Position numbers and translations under genes: made by a program
Notes under the pieces: generated by a model
The model's input: only the letters and a program-made list of their open reading frames with translations
What the model was told of the DNA's origin: nothing
Databases searched by the model: none
In this document: positions 8,887 through 16,458 of the stretch, piece after piece
Position numbering within the stretch: the first letter of the stretch is position 1
Layout: each line of letters opens with the position of its first letter
Origin: Deltaproteobacteria bacterium
Lineage (GTDB): Bacteria > Desulfobacterota > Syntrophorhabdia > Syntrophorhabdales > Syntrophorhabdaceae
Direction of reading: 5' to 3'
DNA: 64,000 nucleotides
NCBI GenBank assembly: GCA_029777945.1
Contig: JAKORG010000036.1
Coordinates: 1 to 64,000 of the forward strand

Positions 8887-10209
8887 ATGCCCCTCAAAAG
8901 AACCCTTAACCTTTTTGATGCAATCTTGCTCGTTGTGGGCAATGTGGTTGGTGCAGGTATATTCACAACATCCGGTTTGCTTGCAAAAGAGCTGGAGTCC
9001 CCCATTCTCTTTATCGGCATTTGGATGATCGGCGGAGCCCTTACGCTCTGTGGGGCACTTACCTATGCAGAGATGTCGGGTATGTTTCCCCGTTCAGGGG
9101 GTGATTATTTATTTTTGAAAGCTGCCTATGGACCTTGGGCAGGTTTTCTTCTCGGATGGGTTTCTTTCTGGATAATAAATCCTGGCTCCATAGCAGTGCT
9201 TTCAATTGCAGTTGTAAAATACATCAAGGGTTTTATTGATTTTACAGATTTATTCAATGAAAAGATAGCAGCCCTCGGTGTTATCCTCTTTTTTACTTTA
9301 CTCAATTACCGCGGTATTCGGTTGAGTGCAAAGATACAAAATTTGTGTGCACTGGGGAGTATAGCCTTTATACTAATCATGATTGCAGGTGGACTTGCAT
9401 CTGAGAAGGGTAACTGGGAGAACTTCAACAATAATGAACTGGAGTCCATCTCTTTCTTTAAGCTTTTTGGTTCATCTATGATAGCAGTGATATTTTCCTA
9501 CAGTGGATGGTTCGTCACTGCATACATCGGAGATGAAGTAAAAAGACCTGAACGTAATCTTCCCTTATCCCTCTTTATAGGCACCATGATAGTAATGATT
9601 TTATACACACTTCTCAATATTGTTTATCTCTATGCCATGCCCATCAGCAGTCTCAAAGGGGTCATAAATGTAGGACAGCTTGTGGGAGAAAGACTTTTTA
9701 ATTCATATTTTGCTCGAGTTGTAAGTGGGGTAATCATTCTTGCCATTGCAGCAAGCATCAATGCCACGATTCTTGCCGGTGCCCGTATTCCATATGCTAT
9801 GGCTGAGGATAGACTCATTTGGATGCCGCTTAAAAAGGTCCATCCAATATATGGAACACCTCATATAGGGCTTCTTTTTCAGATGGGACTTGCATATCTT
9901 TTTATCATTTTTGAGACCTTTGAGCGTCTTTTGAGCTATGTTGTTTTTATCATGCTCCTTTCATCCATTGGTTCAGGGCTTGCGCACTTTGTGCTACGAA
10001 GACGGTCTCCTTTTCTTCCAAGATCTTACAAAACATGGGGATATCCTTTTGTCCCTCTCATTTTTGTCTTGTCGTATATGTGGATTGCGGGCCAAATTGT
10101 CTTCTCAAACCCAGGAACATCCCTTTTAGGCATAGCAATTGCCCTTTCAGGTATACCATTTTATTTTTATGCAGTTGGTAGAAAAAATAATGCTGAACTT
10201 ACTAAATGA
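8887..10209 (+). CDS. APC-superfamily amino acid permease
   Basis: A 440-residue, 12-helix secondary transporter of the amino acid-polyamine-organocation superfamily, closest in appearance to LAT/y+LAT-type exchangers. The helix-1 signature VGNVVGAGIFTTSGLLAKE and the FPRSGGDYLFLKAAYG segment are characteristic. It lies 11 bases after the fusion-protein gene and overlaps tonB, so it is co-transcribed with an uptake system for something that is probably not an amino acid. It might bring in the same ligand released in the periplasm, or an amino acid used as a chelator. The true substrate is unknown. Confidence 0.88.
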   Translation: MPLKRTLNLFDAILLVVGNVVGAGIFTTSGLLAKELESPILFIGIWMIGGALTLCGALTYAEMSGMFPRSGGDYLFLKAAYGPWAGFLLGWVSFWIINPGSIAVLSIAVVKYIKGFIDFTDLFNEKIAALGVILFFTLLNYRGIRLSAKIQNLCALGSIAFILIMIAGGLASEKGNWENFNNNELESISFFKLFGSSMIAVIFSYSGWFVTAYIGDEVKRPERNLPLSLFIGTMIVMILYTLLNIVYLYAMPISSLKGVINVGQLVGERLFNSYFARVVSGVIILAIAASINATILAGARIPYAMAEDRLIWMPLKKVHPIYGTPHIGLLFQMGLAYLFIIFETFERLLSYVVFIMLLSSIGSGLAHFVLRRRSPFLPRSYKTWGYPFVPLIFVLSYMWIAGQIVFSNPGTSLLGIAIALSGIPFYFYAVGRKNNAELTK

Positions 10210-10996
10210 ACATACATGGAAAAAGTATTTATTCATTTCTATGCTTATCCATATTGCTGTAGTCTTAGTTCCCGTATCTACGAATAATCAGGCAAAAAAT
10301 GATAGAACAATCGAGGTCTTATTGATTTCAAATAGCCCATTATCTGTATCCTTAAACAAAAAGATAGATCAGGCAGCAAGTTCCATAAAAAAATCTTTCC
10401 ACAGAATACAGGGCGTAGGTGAGTCTGGGGGCTTTAAAAGAAAAGAGGAGATAAATGATTTTTCTGCAAAGCCTTCAGATATTGAAGGAAAGGCAAATTC
10501 TTCAATAAGTACAACTTCACTGGATGAACGTTTTGTGTTAAGAGATGGTTCTCAGGGATATGGTGGAAACGGTATTGCGGTACAAACCGGTATAAGTGAA
10601 AAGGCCGGATATGGCACAGGCATTAAAGGGACAGGTGGAGGCACAGGTGCAGGTAGTGGTATTGGAACAGGTGCAGCTGGTAGTGGAACTGGAAACGGTT
10701 CAGGCATTGTTGATGCAAAATTCAATACACCTGATGGGCCTAAGTTCCAATATCGTGAGATTCCAGAATACCCCTTTATGGCAAGAAAATTGGGGAAAGA
10801 AGGGGTTGTCGTTCTCATGGTCATAATAGATGAGAAAGGCAAATTGGTAGAGGTTAAAGTAATAGAGGCATCGGATCAGATATTTGCCGATGCTGCTATC
10901 GAAGCAGTGAAAAGGTCAAAATTTTTTCCTGCGAGGTGGAAAGGAATACCTGTGCCTTCAAGGGCAATTCTGCCGATAAGGTTTTCCCTCAGATAA
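10190..10996 (+). CDS. tonB: TonB energy transducer
   Basis: A 268-residue TonB-family protein linking the inner-membrane proton channel to the outer-membrane receptor. One N-terminal membrane helix (about 14-30, YLFISMLIHIAVVLVPV) carries the His typical of the TonB anchor. The C-terminal domain (about 185-268) has the PEYPFMARKLGKEGVVVL and AAIEAVKRSKFFPARWKG motifs. The spacer is Gly/Thr/Ser-rich (about 115-180) instead of the usual Pro-rich segment. I choose ATG 10190, which overlaps the permease gene by 20 bases; ATG 10169 in frame is the alternative. Neither has a strong ribosome-binding site, suggesting translational coupling. Confidence 0.9.
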   Translation: MLNLLNEHTWKKYLFISMLIHIAVVLVPVSTNNQAKNDRTIEVLLISNSPLSVSLNKKIDQAASSIKKSFHRIQGVGESGGFKRKEEINDFSAKPSDIEGKANSSISTTSLDERFVLRDGSQGYGGNGIAVQTGISEKAGYGTGIKGTGGGTGAGSGIGTGAAGSGTGNGSGIVDAKFNTPDGPKFQYREIPEYPFMARKLGKEGVVVLMVIIDEKGKLVEVKVIEASDQIFADAAIEAVKRSKFFPARWKGIPVPSRAILPIRFSLR

Positions 10997-11048
10997 GTTG
11001 TGCATTGGTTAAGATTTAATATTATAGGATATAAGAAAGGGGAACACG

Positions 11049-11642
11049 ATGATCGACATAATTATAAAAGGTGGATGGATGATGGTGCCTCTGGCAATCT
11101 GTTCGATCATATCAGTGACAATCATTTTTGAACGATTCATGTTTTTCAAACGCATGGGAGTAGCCCATCAAGCTGAGGAGGTGCTCGCATTCATCGGTAA
11201 GGGGCAGGTTGAAAAGGCCATTACCTTAGCTAATGGTTCTTCACTCCCTATTATGAGAGTTTTATCCGCTGGTCTTAACAATCCTTTCAACCCCGGAAGC
11301 TCAATGGTTGCAGCAGCAACTACCGAGATACAGACTATGAAAAGGGGGCTTACAACCCTCGATACAATTATCACCCTGGCACCACTTCTTGGTCTTTTAG
11401 GAACAATAATCGGGATGATACGTTCATTTAAGATAATGGCATTAGCTGGCATCGGTCAACCACATGCAGTTACAGGTGGGGTAGCAGAGGCACTCATTGC
11501 CACAGCTGCTGGCATAACAATTGCTATAATTACATTGATTCCTTATAACTATTTTCTTGCACGAATTGAACGAGAGACGGAAGTGATTGAAACATTTGCA
11601 ACCCGCCTTGAAATGGCATTAAGGGGTGTGTTTAAGGAGTAA
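11049..11642 (+). CDS. exbB: ExbB/TolQ-type proton channel
   Basis: A 197-residue MotA/TolQ/ExbB-family inner-membrane channel subunit that uses proton flow to energise TonB. Three membrane helices are visible: about 8-28, 110-130 (LAPLLGLLGTIIGMI) and 142-165 (EALIATAAGITIAI). The two C-terminal ones form the conserved family core. The ATG follows AAAGGGGAACACG. It lies 52 bases after tonB and 5 bases before exbD. TolQ is the alternative name, but the tonB and receptor neighbours favour ExbB. Confidence 0.92.
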   Translation: MIDIIIKGGWMMVPLAICSIISVTIIFERFMFFKRMGVAHQAEEVLAFIGKGQVEKAITLANGSSLPIMRVLSAGLNNPFNPGSSMVAAATTEIQTMKRGLTTLDTIITLAPLLGLLGTIIGMIRSFKIMALAGIGQPHAVTGGVAEALIATAAGITIAIITLIPYNYFLARIERETEVIETFATRLEMALRGVFKE

Positions 11643-11647
11643 CCTCG

Positions 11648-12067
11648 ATGAAAATACCGAAAAAAACGAGAAAAAAAGCTCGTATCGAGATTATACCCAT
11701 GATTGATACCATGTTCTTTCTTCTTGTATTCTTCATGATTGCGACCCTTTCGATGACAATCCAGCGTGGATTAAATGTAAATCTTCCTTATGCTGCCACA
11801 GCCCATGACGATTTTCAAAAGTTGATCACTTTGACCATAACAAAAGATAGGAGGCTTTTCTTTGAGAAGGAGGAGGTTTATTCATTAACTGAAGTAGAAA
11901 AAAGGCTTTCAGCACAAGGAAAGAGGGCTCATGGGCTTTCAATAGTGATAAATGCCGATAAAAATGTAGAACACGGACGGGTAATCGAAGTGATGGACAT
12001 TGTAAGAAAGAGTGGTATTACAAAGATAGCAGTAGCCACCAGACCTAAAGAGTTTTTTGTAAAATGA
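11648..12067 (+). CDS. exbD: ExbD/TolR-type proton channel subunit
   Basis: A 139-residue partner of ExbB with one N-terminal membrane helix and a periplasmic domain. The conserved proton-carrying Asp is D20 in IEIIPMIDTMFFLLVFF. The periplasmic part has the family's VVINADKNVEHGRVIEVMD region. It closes the tonB-exbB-exbD group and is followed by a 148-base gap with a promoter for the ABC transporter genes. Confidence 0.92.
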   Translation: MKIPKKTRKKARIEIIPMIDTMFFLLVFFMIATLSMTIQRGLNVNLPYAATAHDDFQKLITLTITKDRRLFFEKEEVYSLTEVEKRLSAQGKRAHGLSIVINADKNVEHGRVIEVMDIVRKSGITKIAVATRPKEFFVK

Positions 12068-12148
12068 GAAAAAATTTCAAAATAGACCATTTTTTGTAAT
12101 CATTAAAGATAAATTGTTATAATTGGTAATAATTATATCTTTTTCTGC

Positions 12149-12177
12149 TTGAATTTCATTTTTAAAACATTTATATT
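12149..12177 (+). promoter_or_regulatory. Promoter of the Tup transporter genes
   Basis: TTGAAT (12149-12154), a 17-base spacer and TATATT (12172-12177) lie in the gap after exbD. The preceding bases (GGTAATAATTATATC) loosely resemble those before the receptor promoter, but the region is so AT-rich that this is weak evidence for a shared operator. Confidence 0.5.
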
Positions 12178-12215
12178 TAACATAATTCTTTCATTAAGAT
12201 TGATGAGGTGATGAA

Positions 12216-13091
12216 ATGGTGAATAAAAATATGAACAAATGGCTTTATATTGCCTTTTTTTTCATTTTTTTATCCTTGCTACCCATTTCTGGTCTTGCTG
12301 ACTCACAAAATTTTATTCTTATGGCGAGTACAATTGGCCCTATAGATTCAGGGATTGTTGATGTGCTGGAAGAAGCCTTTGAAAATGAAACAGGCATAAG
12401 GGTTCGTCATATAGGGGCAGGAACTGGGGCAGCCCTCGATATAGCCCGAAAAGGAAATGTGGATCTTGTAATGGTTCATGCAAAATCCCTTGAAGAGAAG
12501 TTTGTGAAGGAAGGGTATGGAGTAGAAAGAATTGACCTTATGTATAACGACTTTGTAATTGTTGGTCCACCTGATGATCCTGCAGGTATTAAAGGGATGA
12601 AGGATGTAGGTGAGGCACTGAGGAAGATATCCAACAAGGATGTTTCCTTCATAAGCAGGGGGGATAAATCTGGCACTCATGTGGTGGAGATGGCATTATG
12701 GGAAAAGGCTGGCGTAAAACCATCAGGGACCTGGTACATCATTTATGAAAAGGGCTCACTGGGAAATGTTGCTACCCTTCGTTATACAGATCAAATGAAA
12801 GCGTATACAGTCATAGATAGAGCTACATTTCTTGCCCTACAGAAGGAAATTAAACTTGTTATCCTTGTGGAGGGAGATGAGGCAATGCTGAATTATATCA
12901 GTCTCATCCCAGTTAATCCGAAAAAATTTAGTAAAGTGAATTATAACGATACAATGGCCTTTGTAAATTGGTTAACAGACCCTCAAAAAGGTCAGCTCAT
13001 TATAAAAGAGTTTGGGAGAGATAGATATGGCAGCCCGTTATTTTTCCCTAATTCGCAAAAGTGGAGAAGTTTAAAGGGTGATAGTAATTAA
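12216..13091 (+). CDS. TupA-like oxyanion-binding protein, divergent paralog
   Basis: A 291-residue exported solute-binding protein of the TupA (tungstate) family with a signal peptide of about 29 residues. It keeps the ligand-site motif SRGDKSGTH and the typical end YGSPLFFPNSQKW. The N-terminal anion loop differs from the family norm: where TupA proteins have TTTSTxxSG, this one has STIGPIDSG (38-46). The next gene is a canonical paralog, so this copy may bind another oxyanion, bind with altered affinity, or pass ligand between receptor and transporter. The start at ATG 12216 follows GAGGTG at 5-base spacing. It is first in tupAA'BC. Confidence 0.85.
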   Translation: MVNKNMNKWLYIAFFFIFLSLLPISGLADSQNFILMASTIGPIDSGIVDVLEEAFENETGIRVRHIGAGTGAALDIARKGNVDLVMVHAKSLEEKFVKEGYGVERIDLMYNDFVIVGPPDDPAGIKGMKDVGEALRKISNKDVSFISRGDKSGTHVVEMALWEKAGVKPSGTWYIIYEKGSLGNVATLRYTDQMKAYTVIDRATFLALQKEIKLVILVEGDEAMLNYISLIPVNPKKFSKVNYNDTMAFVNWLTDPQKGQLIIKEFGRDRYGSPLFFPNSQKWRSLKGDSN

Positions 13092-13113
13092 AACTGTAAA
13101 GGGAGAAATGGTC

Positions 13114-13971
13114 ATGAAAAGAGTAAACACCATACTAACAATATCCATAGCATTGATTGTTCTATTTTCAGTTATTATTCCATTACCGTCTTTTGCACAA
13201 CAGAAAAATGTGATACTTGCCACCACAACAAGCACCCAGGATTCGGGGCTACTTGATGTCCTCATCCCGATTTTTGAAAAAAAGACAGGTTATTTTGTAA
13301 AGACTATTGCAGTAGGCACAGGACAGGCCCTTGCCATGGGTAGAAAAGGAGAGGCAGATGTGCTTTTGGTCCATGCCCCAGAAGAAGAGGAAAAATTCGT
13401 CGCAGAAGGGTATGGTATAAGAAGAAGGCTTGTTATGCACAATGATTTTGTTATAGTAGGCCCTAAATCTGATCCTGCTAAAATAAAAGGCACTAAATCA
13501 GCAGTTCAGGCATTTAAAAGAATTGCAGAGACAAAGAGCCTTTTCATCTCAAGAGGTGATAATTCAGGGACACACGCAAAAGAGAAGACAATCTGGAAGG
13601 CTACAGGTATAAAGTGCGAAGGAGAAAAATGGTATCAGGAGACTGGTCTTGGCATGGGTCAGACCCTAAATGTTGCCTCTGAAAAAAAGGCATATACATT
13701 AACAGATAGGGGAACATATCTTGCCCTTAAAAAAAGACTTGACCTTGATATACTATCAGAGGGAGATAGATTACTTTTTAACATCTACCATGTAATTGAA
13801 GTAAATCCTGAAAGGTTTCCTAAGGTAAATAGTCAAGGGGCACAGGCGTTCTCTGATTTTTTAGTGTCTAAAGAGGCACAGAACATAATAAAAACATTTG
13901 GTATTGAAAAATTTGGCTCGCCTTTATTCTTCCCTGATGCTGAAAAAAAGATTAACCAACAGGTAAGATAA
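13114..13971 (+). CDS. tupA: Tungstate ABC transporter substrate-binding protein
   Basis: A 285-residue periplasmic binding protein of the TupA family with a signal peptide ending in PSFA-QQ. The characteristic anion loop ATTTSTQDSG (36-45) and SRGDNSGTH are intact, as is the closing FGSPLFFPDA. I choose ATG 13114 because AAAGGGAG (13098-13105) sits 8 bases upstream; ATG 13108 is too close to that site. The upstream paralog ends 22 bases earlier and tupB starts 2 bases after this stop. Tungstate is the best guess; molybdate specificity cannot be excluded from sequence alone. Confidence 0.9.
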   Translation: MKRVNTILTISIALIVLFSVIIPLPSFAQQKNVILATTTSTQDSGLLDVLIPIFEKKTGYFVKTIAVGTGQALAMGRKGEADVLLVHAPEEEEKFVAEGYGIRRRLVMHNDFVIVGPKSDPAKIKGTKSAVQAFKRIAETKSLFISRGDNSGTHAKEKTIWKATGIKCEGEKWYQETGLGMGQTLNVASEKKAYTLTDRGTYLALKKRLDLDILSEGDRLLFNIYHVIEVNPERFPKVNSQGAQAFSDFLVSKEAQNIIKTFGIEKFGSPLFFPDAEKKINQQVR

Positions 13972-13973
13972 AC

Positions 13974-14672
13974 ATGGAACTTATAATCGAAGGCATTATA
14001 AAGGCCATTAAGCTTCTTTTTAGCCTTGATAGAGAGGTTATGGATATTACGCTACTCTCTCTTAAAGTCTCTGGTATTGCTACAATCATCAGTGTGTTTA
14101 TAGGGGTATCAATAGGAACACTTATTGCCTTAAATGAATTTCCGGGAAAAAGGATTATTGTGAGCCTTGTAAATACTGCCATGGGACTACCCCCTGTTGT
14201 TGTAGGGTTATTTGTTACAATCTTTCTATGGAGAAACGGACCATTTGGTTTTCTTGGCATTCTCTATACACCTTATGCAATAATAATTGCACAATCGGTG
14301 ATTGCTACCCCTATTGTTATGGGTATCACCATTGCTGCAATGCAGCAGCTTCCTAAAAAATTAAGACTCCAGATCCTTGCCCTCGGTGCAACAAGGCTTC
14401 AGATGGTGTGGCTGCTCATTAAAGAGGCACGTCTTTCCTTGCTGGCAGCTGTCATGGCAGGATTTGGGGGCGTGATTTCTGAGATAGGGGCATCCATCAT
14501 GGTAGGGGGTAACATCAAAGGATATACCCGTGTCCTTACAACTGCCACTGTCATGGAGACAAGTAAAGGCAATTTTGATATTGCCATTTCGCTGAGCATA
14601 ATTCTACTGCTTCTTGCATACTTTATAAACCTGATCCTTACCCACATCCAGCAGAAGGGGCATTGGAGGTAA
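13974..14672 (+). CDS. tupB: Tungstate ABC transporter permease
   Basis: A 232-residue inner-membrane permease with about five helices and the binding-protein-dependent (MetI-type) EAA loop, here ALGATRLQMVWLLIKEA, which docks onto the ATPase. Length and the G-rich AGFGGVISEIGASIMVGG segment are typical of TupB. It is separated from tupA by 2 bases and from tupC by 8, so the three are translated together. Substrate specificity follows the binding proteins. Confidence 0.9.
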   Translation: MELIIEGIIKAIKLLFSLDREVMDITLLSLKVSGIATIISVFIGVSIGTLIALNEFPGKRIIVSLVNTAMGLPPVVVGLFVTIFLWRNGPFGFLGILYTPYAIIIAQSVIATPIVMGITIAAMQQLPKKLRLQILALGATRLQMVWLLIKEARLSLLAAVMAGFGGVISEIGASIMVGGNIKGYTRVLTTATVMETSKGNFDIAISLSIILLLLAYFINLILTHIQQKGHWR

Positions 14673-14680
14673 GATTATAA

Positions 14681-15778
14681 ATGATGTGGGAAAATAATAT
14701 GTCTGTAATTGAAGCAAAAGGCATCTCCCTTAATAGAAAAGGCCATAGGATTTTGAACATTTTTAATTTGAGAATAGATGAGGGAGAGGTTGTTTCCCTT
14801 ATTGGGCCCAATGGGGCAGGTAAAACCTCTCTTCTTATGATATTATCCTGTCTTTTTAGGAATTTTTCAGGGAAAATCCTTTTCAGAGGTTTAGAGGTAG
14901 AAAAAGACATAACCGCCTTTGAATACAGAAGAAAAATCAGCATGGTTTTTCAGGAACCTTTGCTCTTTAACACAACTGTATTTGAAAATGTTGCATCAGG
15001 ACTTAAATTCAGAAGGTTTAATAAAAGGGAGTGTAGAAGAATTGTCTATGAACACTTAGAAAGATTTGGCATCATTCATCTAAGCACACGTTTGGCAAGG
15101 ACACTTTCAGGGGGTGAGGCGCAGAGGGTAAGCCTTGCCAGGGCATTTGCCATAAGACCTCATATCATATTTCTCGATGAGCCCTTTTCTTCCCTGGATA
15201 AACCCACAAAAGATGCACTCATGGAAGACCTCGAGCGTAACATAAGAGATTTAAAAATCACGGCAATCTTTGCCACCCACGACAGGGATGAGGCATTAAG
15301 AATGTCAGAGAGGATTATAGTTTTAAACCAAGGAGAGATAGTTCAAGATGGCTCACCGGAAGAGGTGATGAATCATCCCTGCAATGAATTCGTTGCCTCT
15401 TTTTCAGGCATGGAGACCATAATCTCTGGGACTGTGGTAAAAAACGAAGGGGGCATCATAACTATTTCAGCTTCAGGGGTATATATTGATGCAGTAGGTG
15501 ATGTTGCACCTACCAGAAAGGTAATCCTATGTATTAAACCAGAGGATATTGTCCTTTATCCTGTATCACATAAGTTAAAATCAAGTGCAAGAAATACCTT
15601 TACAGGCACCATAACGAGGGTTGTCCCTTCAGGCTTCTATCAAAAGATTTATCTTAATTGCGGTATCCCCCTTGTTGCATACATAACGAATAGCTCTGCA
15701 AAGGCCCTTGAAATATCAGAGGGTATAAACATCATGGCATCTTTTAAGGCAACATCAGTGCATGTGATAAGGCAATGA
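14681..15778 (+). CDS. tupC: Tungstate ABC transporter ATPase
   Basis: A 365-residue ABC ATPase that powers TupB. It has Walker A GPNGAGKT, the Q-loop VFQEPLLF, the signature LSGGEAQR, Walker B IIFLDEPFSSLD and the switch His in FATHDRDEA. A C-terminal extension (about 245-365) has the two-copy TOBE-like look seen in ModC-type ATPases and may bind anion for feedback control. ATG 14681 follows GGAGGT (14665-14670); ATG 14699 is a possible alternative. A terminator follows the gene. Confidence 0.9.
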   Translation: MMWENNMSVIEAKGISLNRKGHRILNIFNLRIDEGEVVSLIGPNGAGKTSLLMILSCLFRNFSGKILFRGLEVEKDITAFEYRRKISMVFQEPLLFNTTVFENVASGLKFRRFNKRECRRIVYEHLERFGIIHLSTRLARTLSGGEAQRVSLARAFAIRPHIIFLDEPFSSLDKPTKDALMEDLERNIRDLKITAIFATHDRDEALRMSERIIVLNQGEIVQDGSPEEVMNHPCNEFVASFSGMETIISGTVVKNEGGIITISASGVYIDAVGDVAPTRKVILCIKPEDIVLYPVSHKLKSSARNTFTGTITRVVPSGFYQKIYLNCGIPLVAYITNSSAKALEISEGINIMASFKATSVHVIRQ

Positions 15779-15837
15779 TTATTTTCCCTATGCATTATAT
15801 ATGCAGAGCACATTAAAAACTCATTAAAGGACGATGT

Positions 15838-15869
15838 AAGGCAGTTTATACTGCCATTCTGCCTTTTTT
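15838..15869 (+). terminator. Rho-independent terminator of the Tup operon
   Basis: AAGGCAG (15838-15844) pairs with CTGCCTT (15859-15865), followed by a run of T. An inner GGCAG/CTGCC hairpin is also possible. The T-run serves the plus strand only, closing tupC before the convergent Skp-like gene. Confidence 0.65.
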
Positions 15870-15885
15870 GTGTTTTTTAAAGTTT

Positions 15886-16401
15886 TTAGTTAAGCTCCTT
15901 TAGTATCTTTTTTGTAATATCTATAGAATCTTTCAGATGCACAATGCCTGCCTGATTTCTTTCAAATATAATGGAATATCCCTCCTTCTCGGCTATACTT
16001 TTTATAACAGAACCGATATTGGCAAAGGCCTTTTGAGTAAGTTCCCTGTCCATTTTTATTAGCTCAGAATCAATATCCTCCCTCAATCTCTTTAGCTCTT
16101 TTAACTCCCTCTCAAGCCTTTCTTCCATTGCCTTTTTCTCAGATACTGACAAAGTATCCATCTCTTTTCTGAATTTATTCTCAATGCTTTTAACCGAATC
16201 CTCCTTATCTTTTAAGAGCCTTTTTTTTGTCTCAATGTTTTTTAAAAACTCCTGCCTATAACCTTCTATGGTCTTTGATTCGCGCATAATCCTCTGGATG
16301 TCAAAGACACCAATTTTTAATGCCTGGGCTTTAACCATCTGAATATTAATTGCTATGAGAAATAAAAAGAGACAAACAATGGATGTAAATTTTTTCATCA
16401 T
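15886..16401 (-). CDS. OmpH/Skp-family periplasmic chaperone
   Basis: A 171-residue protein with a signal peptide (about 1-25, ending VKA-QA) and the OmpH/Skp layout: LKIGVFDIQRIMRESK, a long charged coiled coil (about 55-120) and a C-terminal beta strand EKEGYSIIFER. Skp-type proteins are trimeric periplasmic holdases that deliver unfolded outer-membrane proteins. The ATG follows GGAGGAGC. It sits 57 bases after the giant FecR-domain gene on the same strand, so it may be a dedicated chaperone for that protein and its barrel partner. No BamA or lpx genes are nearby, unlike the usual skp context. Confidence 0.85.
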   Translation of the reverse strand: MMKKFTSIVCLFLFLIAINIQMVKAQALKIGVFDIQRIMRESKTIEGYRQEFLKNIETKKRLLKDKEDSVKSIENKFRKEMDTLSVSEKKAMEERLERELKELKRLREDIDSELIKMDRELTQKAFANIGSVIKSIAEKEGYSIIFERNQAGIVHLKDSIDITKKILKELN

Positions 16402-16458
16402 GCTCCTCCGGTAAATCCTTTTAAAATTATCGTTAATTACCGTAAATAAACGCTTTTT

